The notes under the pieces were generated by a model. The model saw only the letters and a list, made by a program, of their open reading frames with translations, was not told where the DNA came from and searched no databases. Source: Eubacterium sp. CAG:274 (GTDB taxonomy: Bacteria > Bacillota > Clostridia > Lachnospirales > CAG-274). From it: a stretch of DNA of 64,000 nt. Positions within the stretch are counted from its first letter, which is position 1; every line of letters starts with the position of its first letter. The stretch spans positions 37,060-101,059 of the forward strand of contig FR888489.1 of NCBI GenBank assembly GCA_000432155.1. Reading direction: 5' to 3'. The position numbers were made by a program, and so were the translations under genes. Below are positions 23,984 through 32,976 of this stretch, in pieces.

Positions 23984-24446
23984 ATACAACAGAATATTGA
24001 AAAATAGCCAATATTCTAAATATATGAGTGATTTAGCCAAAAAGGAAGAGGAGAGAATTTTCTGTATACACGATATTGAACATTGTCTTGATGTAGCTAG
24101 AATATCCTATATTTTAGCTTTGGAAAATGACATTAAAATAGATAAAGATATAGTGTATGGGGCTGCACTTCTCCACGATATAGGAAGGGCAATTTCTGTA
24201 GAAAATCACGAAATAGAAAGTGTTAAAACTGCCAGAGAAATATTGAAAAAATGTGAGTATACAGAAAATGAAATAAATTTAATTTGTAATGCTATTGAAA
24301 GTCACAGAGAAAAAAGTTCGGAATTAAAAGATTTAAGTGATATTTTGGCAGTTGCAGACAAGATTTCTCGTCAATGCTATAGTTGCAAGGCAGTAGACCA
24401 GTGTTATTGGAGCGACAGCAAGAAAAATATGGAGATAGAATACTGA
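23976..24446 (+). CDS. HD-domain protein in the folate operon
   Basis: 156 residues from TTG at 23976, chosen because GGAGGTGAAACC precedes it inside the end of folC. HD metal-site residues are visible: His in HDIEHCLDVAR (about 32), HD in ALLHDIGRA (about 71), plus a distal His in SHREKS and Asp in VADKIS. Phosphohydrolases of this fold act on nucleotides or related phosphates. In this operon it could dephosphorylate a pterin precursor, a step often without an assigned enzyme; that is inference. It ends in a CxxC-containing tail (CYSCKAVDQCYW). Confidence 0.85.
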   Translation: MTRYNRILKNSQYSKYMSDLAKKEEERIFCIHDIEHCLDVARISYILALENDIKIDKDIVYGAALLHDIGRAISVENHEIESVKTAREILKKCEYTENEINLICNAIESHREKSSELKDLSDILAVADKISRQCYSCKAVDQCYWSDSKKNMEIEY

Positions 24447-25249
24447 TGATAATAGGTAATAGAGAATTTAAAGACAGAACATATGTTATGGGTATATTAA
24501 ATGTTACTCCTGACTCATTTTCTGACGGAAGTAAGTACAACACCATTGACAGAGCTTTAAAGCATACAGAAGAAATGATAAAAGACGGTATGGATATTGT
24601 AGATGTAGGCGGAGAGTCTACCCGCCCTGGCTATACTATGATTTCTGACGAAGAGGAAATAAGCAGAGTTGTGCCTGTTGTTGAAAAAATAAAGGCTGAA
24701 TTTGATATTCCAATTTCTGTTGATACTTATAAATCTGGTGTTGCAAAGGCTGCTATTAATGCTGGTGCAGACTTAATAAACGATATTTGGGGATTTAAGT
24801 ACGATGAAAATATGGCACAGGTAGTTAAAGACGGTAATGTTTCTTGTTGTCTTATGCACAACAGAAAGGAAATGAACTATACTGACTATATGAACGATGT
24901 TCTCAATGACCTCAAGGAGTCTATTGCTAAGGCAAAGGCTGTTGGCATTGATGATAACAGAATTTGTACAGACCCTGGAGTTGGCTTTGCTAAAACTTAC
25001 GAACAAAATCTTGAAATTATAAATAAATTGGAAATGCTTAATACTCTTGGCTATCCTGTGCTTTTAGGTACTTCTAAAAAATCTGTAATTGGTCTTACTC
25101 TTGACTTGCCATCTGATGAAAGAGTTGAGGGTACTATAGCTACAAGTGTTTTGGCTGTTGTTAAAAATTCACTTTTTGTCAGAGTTCACAATGTAAAGGA
25201 AAACAAAAGAGCAATCTTAATGACAGAAAAGATATTAGGTAAGTATTAA
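24446..25249 (+). CDS. folP: Dihydropteroate synthase
   Basis: 267 residues from ATG at 24446, overlapping the preceding TGA by one base (TGATG) with GGAGATAG upstream. Family motifs: MGILNVTPDSFSDG (residues 13-26), DVGGESTRPGY (about 52-62), SVDTYKSGVA, NDIWG, and near the end RVHNVKEN. It condenses 6-hydroxymethyl-dihydropterin pyrophosphate with p-aminobenzoate and is the sulfonamide target. Followed 9 bases later by folB-folK. Confidence 0.97.
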   Translation: MIIGNREFKDRTYVMGILNVTPDSFSDGSKYNTIDRALKHTEEMIKDGMDIVDVGGESTRPGYTMISDEEEISRVVPVVEKIKAEFDIPISVDTYKSGVAKAAINAGADLINDIWGFKYDENMAQVVKDGNVSCCLMHNRKEMNYTDYMNDVLNDLKESIAKAKAVGIDDNRICTDPGVGFAKTYEQNLEIINKLEMLNTLGYPVLLGTSKKSVIGLTLDLPSDERVEGTIATSVLAVVKNSLFVRVHNVKENKRAILMTEKILGKY

Positions 25250-25258
25250 GGAGTTATA

Positions 25259-26065
25259 GTGTTGGATAAGGTTATAATTAACAAGCTAGAATGTTTTGGA
25301 AAACATGGTGTTTTTAAAGAGGAAAATGTACTGGGACAGAAATTTGTTGTGTCAGCAGAAATGCTTGTTTCTAGGTCAGAAAATGATGATTTGGCTACAA
25401 GTGTAAACTATGGCGAAGTTAGTTTGTTTATAGACAATATTGTCAGAAATAAGGTCTTTAAACTTATAGAAACTCTTGCAGAAAATATTGCTGAGGGTAT
25501 ACTGAAAAACTTTAATGTTCACGAAGTAACAGTAAAGGTGGAAAAGCCTTGGGCTCCTGTAGGTTTGCCTTTAGATAGTGCATCTGTTGAAATACACAGA
25601 AAGTGGAGCAAGTCTTACATTTCCTTTGGCTCAAATATGGGGGAAAAGTCAGAGTACATTTCCAATGCCATTGAAAGTATAAAGGCTAACGAAAATATAA
25701 GAGTAAATAAGGTGTCAGACATTATTGTTACAAAGCCTTATGGTGGTGTTGAACAAGACGACTTTTTAAACGGTTGTATGGAAATTGAAACACTTTATTT
25801 CCCAGAACAGTTACTTCACTTTTTACAGTCCCTTGAACAAGAGGCAAAAAGAGTGAGGAAAGTACATTGGGGTCCTCGTACACTTGACTTGGATATTGTG
25901 CTTTTTGAAGATGAAATCATAAACACAGAGGAATTGACAGTACCTCATATTGATATGGAAAACAGGTATTTTGTTCTCAAACCTTTAAGTGATATTGCTC
26001 CTTACGCAATGCACCCAATTTTCCACAAGTCGGCAATACAAATGTACAAGGAATTAGAAAAATAG
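25259..26065 (+). CDS. folBK: FolB-FolK fusion (dihydroneopterin aldolase / HPPK)
   Basis: 268 residues joining two enzymes. Residues 1 to about 117 are dihydroneopterin aldolase (FGKHGVFKEEN with catalytic Glu, VNYGEV, VTVKVEKPWAP). Residues about 118-268 are hydroxymethyl-dihydropterin pyrophosphokinase (ISFGSNMGEKSEYI, NGCMEIET, HWGPRTLDLDIVLF). The fusion supplies the two steps before FolP. GTG start with AGGAG 6 bases upstream; a TTG is the second codon. The first enzyme, FolE, is not in the window. Confidence 0.95.
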   Translation: MLDKVIINKLECFGKHGVFKEENVLGQKFVVSAEMLVSRSENDDLATSVNYGEVSLFIDNIVRNKVFKLIETLAENIAEGILKNFNVHEVTVKVEKPWAPVGLPLDSASVEIHRKWSKSYISFGSNMGEKSEYISNAIESIKANENIRVNKVSDIIVTKPYGGVEQDDFLNGCMEIETLYFPEQLLHFLQSLEQEAKRVRKVHWGPRTLDLDIVLFEDEIINTEELTVPHIDMENRYFVLKPLSDIAPYAMHPIFHKSAIQMYKELEK

Positions 26066-26073
26066 TTTTTAAG

Positions 26074-26107
26074 CCACATAAATAATTGAGTTTATGTGGT
26101 ATTTTTT
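26074..26107 (+). terminator. Hairpin terminator after folBK
   Basis: CCACATAAA / TTTATGTGG stem followed by TATTTTTT; it ends 2 bases before the GGAGG of the next gene. Confidence 0.75.
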
Positions 26108-26120
26108 AGGAGGGGTTTTT

Positions 26121-26381
26121 ATGTATGGAGAAGGTGGAAATCCATTTCCTCACGACGGGGAACATGGTGCAGATTGTACTGGTTATGGCAGTTGTGATTG
26201 TGATGAGAAAAACTATGGCTATAGAGGTGGTGGCTCATCAGGAGGTTCTTCAGGAGATAATTCAGGCTGTTTAATAGTGGTAGCTTTAATTGTAGCAAGT
26301 ATAGTAGCATATTCAATAAGTGAAATTTTAGGTACAATACTTTTAATTGTATTAGTAATTGGTATTCTCTGTACAAGATAG
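26121..26381 (+). CDS. Small Gly-rich single-pass membrane protein
   Basis: 86 residues. An N-terminal Gly/Asp/Cys-rich part (CTGYGSCDCDEKNYGYRGGG, then Gly/Ser repeats) is followed by a hydrophobic span of about 30 residues at the C-terminus (CLIVVALIVASIVAYSI and on), ending CTR. ATG at 26121 follows AGGAGGGG. No known family. It directly precedes the permease at 26386. Confidence 0.65.
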   Translation: MYGEGGNPFPHDGEHGADCTGYGSCDCDEKNYGYRGGGSSGGSSGDNSGCLIVVALIVASIVAYSISEILGTILLIVLVIGILCTR

Positions 26382-26385
26382 TATT

Positions 26386-27495
26386 ATGGAAAAAATAAAG
26401 AAATTTTTGAAAAGTGATATAGTCTTTGCAGTTTCGGCAATATTGGCTTTTGTAAGCTGTTTTTTTGTACACCCTAGCAAAGATTATGTAGGTTATATTG
26501 ATTTTAAGACATTGAGTTTGTTATTTTGTCTTATGATAACTGTATGTGGTTTCAGAAGTATAAATGTTTTTACGGCTTTAGGAAATGTGCTTAGCAAAAA
26601 GGCTGATACTAATAGAAAAATTACATTTTTTATGGTTATACTCTGTTTCTTCTCAAGTATGTTTATTACAAATGATGTGGCACTTATAACTTTTGTACCA
26701 TTTACAATATTTTTCCTCAAATCTGTAAATGAAAGTAAAAGCATAGGGAAAATTGTAATACTTGAAACTATTTCAGCAAATTTGGGCAGTATGCTTACTC
26801 CTGTGGGTAATCCACAAAACTTATATATTTACTCAATATCCAATATGTCAGTTGGAAAGTTTATAGGCACAATGTTGCCTTTATCCACAGTTAGTTTAAT
26901 TTTAGTCCTTATTTTGTGTATAACTATAAAAAATAAAAAGTTTGAAGTTGAAAACACAGAAAATAATGAAATTGTTGTGGATAAAAAAGGTGTTGTAGTA
27001 TATGGCTTATTATTTTTGCTTTGTATAGGTTGTGTACTTCATATTTTAAATTACATATATCTTTTTGTAATAGTTAGTGTTGTAATGGCTATTTACAATA
27101 GAAAACTGTTTTTAAAAGTAGATTACATACTACTTTTGACTTTTGTGTTCTTTTTTGTGTTCATAGGTAATTTAAGTAATATGGAAAGTGTTAAAACTTT
27201 TCTTGAAAGCATAATAGACGGAAAAGAGTTATTTATAGGTGCATTTTTAAGTCAGTTTATAAGTAATGTGCCAGCAACAATACTTCTTTCAAAATTTACA
27301 GAAAACTATAAACAGCTTTTATATGGTGTAGACATTGGTGGTTTGGGAACACTTATAGGCTCTATGGCAAGTTTAATATCATATAAATTTTATAGTCAAG
27401 AAGATGATGCAGATACTAAAAAATATATAAAGGATTTTAGTATTTATGGCTTTTCTTTGTTGATTATTTTAATAGTATTTGCAATATTTATATAG
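26386..27495 (+). CDS. SLC13/ArsB-NhaD type anion or ion permease
   Basis: 369 residues, about ten membrane segments. The paired motifs FITNDVALITFVPF (about residue 88) and SANLGSMLTPVGNPQNLYIY (about 130), repeated in weaker form as SQFISNVPATILLSKF and GGLGTLIGSMASLISYKFY, are the inverted-repeat hairpins of the ion-transporter superfamily of ArsB, NhaD and citrate permeases. Substrate cannot be read from sequence. Weak ribosome site; ATG at 26386 begins 4 bases after the preceding gene, suggesting coupling. A second member lies at 34206. Confidence 0.85.
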   Translation: MEKIKKFLKSDIVFAVSAILAFVSCFFVHPSKDYVGYIDFKTLSLLFCLMITVCGFRSINVFTALGNVLSKKADTNRKITFFMVILCFFSSMFITNDVALITFVPFTIFFLKSVNESKSIGKIVILETISANLGSMLTPVGNPQNLYIYSISNMSVGKFIGTMLPLSTVSLILVLILCITIKNKKFEVENTENNEIVVDKKGVVVYGLLFLLCIGCVLHILNYIYLFVIVSVVMAIYNRKLFLKVDYILLLTFVFFFVFIGNLSNMESVKTFLESIIDGKELFIGAFLSQFISNVPATILLSKFTENYKQLLYGVDIGGLGTLIGSMASLISYKFYSQEDDADTKKYIKDFSIYGFSLLIILIVFAIFI

Positions 27496-27497
27496 CA

Positions 27498-27530
27498 AAA
27501 GTGGTTACCAATTAAGGTAACCACTTTTTT
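27498..27530. terminator. Terminator between convergent genes
   Basis: Perfect AGTGGTTACC / GGTAACCACT stem with T on the right and A on the left; it can serve the permease on the + strand. Confidence 0.9.
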
Positions 27531-27558
27531 TAGGAAAAATCAAAATATATTTTAAATA

Positions 27559-28329
27559 TTACTTTTCAATAATATCTAAAACCCCTCTAATATCTCTTAC
27601 TACATAGTCAACACCGGCATTTTTGAATTTCTTAGTTACTTCGTAGCAGAGTTTATTCTGTTCTTCAGAAGAAAGAGCATTAAATTCTTCTTGACTTAAT
27701 GCCATAAGTGAGCTACCTTCGATAATACCTACAGTAGTTACACCGGCATTTACGCCTTCTTTAATATCGGAAATAGTATCTCCAACCTTAATTACGCTTT
27801 TAACACTTGAAACCTTGAGGTGTTCCATATTTTTGAAAACCATATAAGGATAAGGTCTACCATAGTTTTCTGTGTCAGATGGGCTAAAGTAAACATCAGG
27901 AGCATAGCCCAGTTCTTCTGCCTTTGGGGCTACAATATCCATCATTTCAGCTGTATAACCAGTAGTTGAGCCAATTTTAATACCCATTTCTCTGATTTTT
28001 GCTACTGTTTCAATAACATAAGGCTTAGGTTCTGCATAGTTTTTGAGAATTTCCATAATGCCTTTTTCACTTTCTTCGTAAACAGCATCAACGTCAGCAT
28101 CTGTCCACTTTCTATTGTGTACTTCTTCCCAAAGTTTAGAAATTCTTTCGCCTTTCATCATTGTTTCAATGTGGTCATGTTTAAGCATACCCATTGGAGC
28201 ACGGACTTCATCAACAGTAGGTTCAATGCCAAATTTCTTAAAAGCTTCAATAAATGCTTTTACAGGAGCAAAACAGCCATAGTCTACAGTTGTTCCAGCC
28301 CAGTCAAAAATAATACACTCAGTTTTCAT
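27559..28329 (-). CDS. phnX: Phosphonoacetaldehyde hydrolase
   Basis: 256 residues, HAD superfamily. The nucleophile motif FDWAGTTVDYG (residues 8-18), the cap-domain Schiff-base Lys in RAPMGMLKHDHI (about 43-54), a motif 2 Thr in GSTTGY and the acidic motif VGDTISDIKEG (about 181-191) identify PhnX. It cleaves the C-P bond of phosphonoacetaldehyde to acetaldehyde and phosphate. Last gene of the five-gene phosphonate operon, one base after phnW. Confidence 0.97.
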   Translation of the reverse strand: MKTECIIFDWAGTTVDYGCFAPVKAFIEAFKKFGIEPTVDEVRAPMGMLKHDHIETMMKGERISKLWEEVHNRKWTDADVDAVYEESEKGIMEILKNYAEPKPYVIETVAKIREMGIKIGSTTGYTAEMMDIVAPKAEELGYAPDVYFSPSDTENYGRPYPYMVFKNMEHLKVSSVKSVIKVGDTISDIKEGVNAGVTTVGIIEGSSLMALSQEEFNALSSEEQNKLCYEVTKKFKNAGVDYVVRDIRGVLDIIEK

Positions 28330-28330
28330 A

Positions 28331-29422
28331 TTAGTTCTCCTTTAAAAATTCATCTATAATCTGGCAAAGTTTTTCAATATCTTCAGTATAAATTTCGCCA
28401 ATGTTACCAATTCTGAAAGTGTTTGCATCTGTTACCTTACCTGGGTAAATAGCATATCCTCTTTCCTTAATGTATGAATACATATCAGCAAAAGTGTAAT
28501 TAGCATTTTCGGGGAAAAGGAAAGTTGTAATAATTGGTCCTTGTACACTGTGGTCAATGTATGTGTCAAAGCCCATTTCTGCCATTTTAGAAATTAAAAG
28601 TCTGTTGTTTTCAGTATATCTCTTATTTCTAGCAGGAATACCACCTTCTTCTTTCATTTCGTCAATAGCCTTTGCAAAAGCTATTACTGTATGAGTAGGT
28701 GAAGTAAATCTCCATTTGCCGTCAATTTCCATTGTCTTATACTGGTCGTATAAATCAAGGGAAAGGCTTCTTGCTGTACCCTTAGAATTTTCAATAAGGT
28801 CACGTCTGCCAATAATGAATGAAAATCCCGGAACACCCTGTATACACTTGTTTGCACTACTGATAATAAAGTCAATGCCCCATTCTTCAACAGGAATATC
28901 TACACCACCAAAGCTACTCATAGCATCTGTAATGAATATTCTACCTTTTTCTTTTACAACCTTTGCTACAGCTTCAATATCATTTAAAATACCGGAAGTT
29001 GTTTCGCTATGTACCATAGAAACATGAGTTATATCAGGGTTTTCATCGAGAATTTCAGCTACCTTTTTGCTGTCTGGAATTTTGTTATAGTCTTCAAGGT
29101 ACATAATGTGGTTGATTTTATTGTGTTCTGCAATATCTGCCATTCTCTTGCCGTATGCACCGTTGGCAACAATGAGAAGTTTGTCACTATCCTTAATTAC
29201 ACTAGAGAGTACAGATTCTACGCCGAAAGTACCACTACCTTGCATAAGTACACAAGCATATTTTTCCTTATCTGCGTGAGCAAGATCTAAAAGCTCTGAC
29301 TGTATTTTCTGAGTGATTTTCTTGTAGTCATCGTCCCAAGTACAGTGGTCAAAAATCATTTCCTGCTTTACAGTATCAGTTGTAGTTAATGGTCCTGGTG
29401 TAAGTAATTTATAGTTCTTCAT
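28331..29422 (-). CDS. phnW: 2-aminoethylphosphonate-pyruvate transaminase
   Basis: 363 residues, PLP-dependent class V aminotransferase. Starts with the family hallmark LTPGPLTTTDTVKQEM and DHCTWDDDY; the PLP Lys is in SSANKCIQGVPGFSF (about residue 193). It moves the amino group of 2-aminoethylphosphonate to pyruvate, giving phosphonoacetaldehyde for PhnX. Located 2 bases after the binding-protein gene. Confidence 0.97.
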   Translation of the reverse strand: MKNYKLLTPGPLTTTDTVKQEMIFDHCTWDDDYKKITQKIQSELLDLAHADKEKYACVLMQGSGTFGVESVLSSVIKDSDKLLIVANGAYGKRMADIAEHNKINHIMYLEDYNKIPDSKKVAEILDENPDITHVSMVHSETTSGILNDIEAVAKVVKEKGRIFITDAMSSFGGVDIPVEEWGIDFIISSANKCIQGVPGFSFIIGRRDLIENSKGTARSLSLDLYDQYKTMEIDGKWRFTSPTHTVIAFAKAIDEMKEEGGIPARNKRYTENNRLLISKMAEMGFDTYIDHSVQGPIITTFLFPENANYTFADMYSYIKERGYAIYPGKVTDANTFRIGNIGEIYTEDIEKLCQIIDEFLKEN

Positions 29423-29424
29423 TT

Positions 29425-30426
29425 TTAGTTTGCTCCTTTACATTCGTTTGATAATTTCTTATGTTTGTCTAATAAATCAACAGTTAATTTTTCTGCAAAT
29501 ACCTTTGTATTGCCTGAAACACTGTTACCGTTAGTACTTTCTCCTTCATAAAGTGCCATAGGATATGTCTTTATAAGTTCTGTTCTACCTTTGTTAATGA
29601 TGCAGTCTGCCATTTCACTAGCAAGAGGGTTTTCTTTGCCGTCTTTGTTAATAAGGGCAAGAGATTCAGTAAGAACATAGTTGCCTTCTGTTGGGTCTAC
29701 ATAGTCAATAGGTAAACCATTGTTTTTATCGGCAATAGCCTGATGTCTTAAACCAAAACCAATAGCAACTTCGCCGGCTCTTACTTTCTTAAGAGGACCT
29801 GAACCAGAGTCTTCAAGGTGAGGACCTGCGTTTTCATAAATCTTCTTGAGAATTTCCTTTGTCTGGTCTTCGCCATATGAAGAAATAAGTGCCTGTATCA
29901 TAAGCCAAGCTGTAGATGAACCTTCAATGTCTGTTACAGATATAAAGCCTTTATATTCAGGATTAGCTAAATCCTTGATTGACTTAGGTGTAGGAAGATT
30001 GTTTTCCTTCATCATTTCAGTATTTACAATTAAAGCACCTTCCTGAGCTGTAATAGGTGTGTAGTAAGATGGATACTGTTCCAAAGTCTTTTGAGGGAAG
30101 TCTAAGTCAAGGAACATATTGTTCTTTTCCTGAGCACTGTCAATATAGAAAGAACTCATTGTAATTAAGTCTGCTTCAATGTTTTTGCCTTCTGTCATAA
30201 GTTTGCCACCAAGTTCAGAAGTACCAAAAGTTTGGAAAAGATATTTTCCTGAATAGCCATTGGCATCAAGAGTATCTTTCATAGCTGTTATTGCCTCGTC
30301 ATCAGCATTAGAGTAGATAACAACTTGCTTTTCTCCACTTGTGCCACAGGCTGTAAGTCCAAGACCTGAGCAGAGAATAGCTACTGACGTTAATACAGTA
30401 CCGATTTTGTAGATTAGTTTTTTCAT
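29425..30426 (-). CDS. Phosphonate ABC transporter substrate-binding lipoprotein
   Basis: 333 residues with a lipoprotein signal peptide ending in lipobox LTAC-G (about residues 24-28). The mature part is an iron/thiamine-type periplasmic binding fold (VVIYSNADDEAITAMKD near the start, SGSGPLKKVRAGEVAIGFG). In this gene context it should bind 2-aminoethylphosphonate (PhnS-like). Overlaps the permease stop by 4 bases. Confidence 0.9.
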   Translation of the reverse strand: MKKLIYKIGTVLTSVAILCSGLGLTACGTSGEKQVVIYSNADDEAITAMKDTLDANGYSGKYLFQTFGTSELGGKLMTEGKNIEADLITMSSFYIDSAQEKNNMFLDLDFPQKTLEQYPSYYTPITAQEGALIVNTEMMKENNLPTPKSIKDLANPEYKGFISVTDIEGSSTAWLMIQALISSYGEDQTKEILKKIYENAGPHLEDSGSGPLKKVRAGEVAIGFGLRHQAIADKNNGLPIDYVDPTEGNYVLTESLALINKDGKENPLASEMADCIINKGRTELIKTYPMALYEGESTNGNSVSGNTKVFAEKLTVDLLDKHKKLSNECKGAN

Positions 30427-32054
30427 TTTAATTTTCTCCTTTTATAATTAATATATAATTTTATAAATATTTTTACTGCTATATTTGTTAAGAGCAAGAG
30501 AAGTGAAAGTACAAATATTTCGTTGAATTTTGAAATATGCTGTAATTCCTTTATTTTAGTTGTAATTACACTTGTTCTTGCACCTACAAGGAATATTATG
30601 GCACTAACTGTTACCATAGCATTTACGAAGTAATATTCAAAAACTTGAAGTATAGTAGGCATAGCATTTGGTGTTACAATTCTGATTATTGTCTTTATCC
30701 AACTGTCGCCCATAAGCATTGCTGTTGTTTCCCAAGAGCTGTTCATTTTTTCCAAAGTACCTTTTAGCATTAAGTAAGGTGTTGAGAAGAAGTGAACTAT
30801 ATTACAAATTATTATAATGAAGAAGGTATTCTGTATAGGTGTTCCTGTAAATACAAGAAGAAAAGCTATACCTAAAACCATACCTGGAATAGTGTTTGTA
30901 ATAAGGGCTATTTTTTCAATAGAGCCTTTAAACTTCAATTTACTTCTTGATGAAATTAATGCACCACAGTAGGCGATTAAAGTACCAAAAAGAGCTGTGA
31001 GTACACTGACTAAAAGAGAATTTGTAAATACTCCTATAAGTGAACTATCTGAAAATACATTGTTTACATTCTTCAGTGAAAATACAATTTTGTAAGGCCA
31101 TTCTTCAGCAAATGGAATTACTACTATAACGGCAAATATTGAAAGCATTGCTAATATAATGAGGATTGAAAGACCTCCACAGACAAAATCTCTTGCCTTA
31201 TTTTTCTTTATTTCCGGTTGTGAAATCTTGTTGTATCTTATGTTGTATTTTTCAAGGTATGTTAAAAGTGAAATACTTAAAATAGATGGCAAAAGCATTG
31301 AAAGAGCTATTACTGCACCGTTGTTGAAGTTTGGTACACTTCCCAGCATTTCATTAAATAACAATGTAGCAACTACTTCGTATTCACCACCAATAGATGC
31401 CGGAATACCAAAGTCTGTAAAGCTGAGGAAGAAGCATTGTATTACAGCAGCAGCTAAAGTTCCCAAAAGAGGGGAAATAATTGCTATCCAGAGGGTTCTT
31501 ATCTTGCTGTCACCCATTATTCTGGAAACTGTAATGAAACTTTTATCTATGTAAAGCATAGTGTTGTTTATAAGTATAAAGGCAATAGGCAGAGTGTATA
31601 TAACATAGCCTAGTACAAGACCTTTAAAACCATAAATATCAAATATTTGTCTGCCAAAAAGCTTTGTAAGAAGACCTTGCTTACCAAAGGAATATATAAT
31701 AGCAAAGCCGTATGTAATAGTAGGCAAAAGCATTGGTAAAACACCAAGAGTTTTGATAGTATTTTTGATGCCTTTACAAATGTTTGTAAAATTAATTGTA
31801 TATGCTATTATAAAAGCTAATAAAGTAGATAAAACACCACTAAACAGGGCAACTACAATACTGTTGCCAAAGGCTTTGTAAAATCTCTTTTGTCCCAACA
31901 TTTCTCTATAGCTTTCAAAAGAAATGCCACCGTCTGTAATAAAGGACTTTAAAAGAAGTGTTATAGTAGGCAAAAGCAGGAAAATTCCAAATACAGCTAT
32001 TACAAATATAAATATAATTCTTAATTGTCTATTTTTTTGTTTATTCATAATCAA
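30423..32054 (-). CDS. Phosphonate ABC transporter permease, two-domain
   Basis: 543 residues holding two complete permease domains of the FbpB/PhnU-PhnV type, each with about six membrane segments and an EAA-like loop (first SRIMGDSKIRTLWIAIISPL about residue 178, second AMLMGDSWIKTIIRIVTPNA about 447). It replaces two separate permease subunits. Between the ATPase (4 bases upstream) and the binding protein, so it completes the importer. Confidence 0.92.
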   Translation of the reverse strand: MIMNKQKNRQLRIIFIFVIAVFGIFLLLPTITLLLKSFITDGGISFESYREMLGQKRFYKAFGNSIVVALFSGVLSTLLAFIIAYTINFTNICKGIKNTIKTLGVLPMLLPTITYGFAIIYSFGKQGLLTKLFGRQIFDIYGFKGLVLGYVIYTLPIAFILINNTMLYIDKSFITVSRIMGDSKIRTLWIAIISPLLGTLAAAVIQCFFLSFTDFGIPASIGGEYEVVATLLFNEMLGSVPNFNNGAVIALSMLLPSILSISLLTYLEKYNIRYNKISQPEIKKNKARDFVCGGLSILIILAMLSIFAVIVVIPFAEEWPYKIVFSLKNVNNVFSDSSLIGVFTNSLLVSVLTALFGTLIAYCGALISSRSKLKFKGSIEKIALITNTIPGMVLGIAFLLVFTGTPIQNTFFIIIICNIVHFFSTPYLMLKGTLEKMNSSWETTAMLMGDSWIKTIIRIVTPNAMPTILQVFEYYFVNAMVTVSAIIFLVGARTSVITTKIKELQHISKFNEIFVLSLLLLLTNIAVKIFIKLYINYKRRKLK

Positions 32055-32058
32055 TCAC

Positions 32059-32823
32059 CTAAAAACAACTTCCTGTAGCAGTTGTATTGAAAAGAGAGAA
32101 AATGTTATTTTTCTTTATTTCTAACTGGTTTAAAATGAATTTTTTTACAAAGTCATTTTTAGGAGTGTGTATTATTTCTTCCGGTTTGCCAAACTGTGAA
32201 ATTTCACCATGGTCTATAATGAGAACTTTATCTGAAAGTGTAAGTGCTTCCTCAGGGTCGTGAGTAACAATAATAGTAGTAAGGTTGAAATCCTTTGCTA
32301 TTGTTTTGATTTTTTCTTTTATAGATTCCTTTATAACACCATCTAAGGCACTTAAAGGTTCGTCTAAAAGAAGAATTTTAGGCTTCATAACCATTGTTCT
32401 GGCAAGAGCTACTCTCTGTTTCTGACCACCGGAAAGCTGGTTGATATTCTTATTGAGATGTTCCTCAAGACCTAAAAGTTTAATTAAGTCGTCAACTTCT
32501 TCTTTAGAAGAAATGTTTGGCTTGTTTCTTAAACCATAAGTGATATTTTCATAGGCATTGAGGTTTGGGAAAAGGGCATAGTCCTGAAATACTATGTTAA
32601 AACCTCTTTTTTCCATAGGTACTTTTGTAATATCTTTTCCGTCTAATATTAAGTTACCGTTTTCAATATCAGTTATTCCTAATATAAGGTTAAGGAGTGT
32701 TGTTTTGCCACTACCTGAAGGACCTAATATAGAAACGATTTCACCGTTATTTATGGAAAGGGAAATGTTTTTGAGAATTACGTTTTTCCCAAAGGATTTT
32801 CTAATGTTTTTTAATTCAAGCAT
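32059..32823 (-). CDS. Phosphonate ABC transporter ATP-binding protein
   Basis: 254 residues: Walker A GPSGSGKTT (about 35-43), Q-loop NIVFQDYALFPN, signature [14 protein letters not shown] (about 129-142), Walker B ILLLDEPLSALD and switch His VTHDPEEAL. A PotA/FbpC-like ATPase without the long regulatory C-terminal domain; the C-terminal about 30 residues are short. First gene of the phosphonate operon, with GGAGGTAA before its ATG. Confidence 0.93.
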   Translation of the reverse strand: MLELKNIRKSFGKNVILKNISLSINNGEIVSILGPSGSGKTTLLNLILGITDIENGNLILDGKDITKVPMEKRGFNIVFQDYALFPNLNAYENITYGLRNKPNISSKEEVDDLIKLLGLEEHLNKNINQLSGGQKQRVALARTMVMKPKILLLDEPLSALDGVIKESIKEKIKTIAKDFNLTTIIVTHDPEEALTLSDKVLIIDHGEISQFGKPEEIIHTPKNDFVKKFILNQLEIKKNNIFSLFNTTATGSCF

Positions 32824-32861
32824 ATTTACCTCCGTTTGCTTTGCTTCACATTACAAGTTGC

Positions 32862-32890
32862 ATTATATTTTTCAAAACATGTTTAAACAA
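32862..32890 (-). promoter_or_regulatory. Promoter of the phosphonate operon with palindrome
   Basis: Minus strand TTGTTT (32885-32890), 17-bp spacer, TATAAT (32862-32867). The spacer starts with the perfect palindrome AAACATGTTT (32875-32884), a candidate site for the RpiR regulator encoded next door. Confidence 0.65.
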
Positions 32891-32924
32891 GCAAGTCCAG
32901 GTTAAGGCTTTGTAAAGTAAAAGT

Positions 32925-32976
32925 AAAAAACAGCCAGAAGGCAAATGTAGATTTTCTACATTTTTTCTGACTGTTT
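32925..32976 (-). terminator. Terminator overlapping the end of the rpiR gene
   Basis: Minus strand AAACAGTCAGAA / TTCTGGCTGTTT stem with an inner TGTAGA/TCTACA hairpin, then six T. It begins inside the last codons of the regulator and separates it from the transport operon. Confidence 0.75.
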
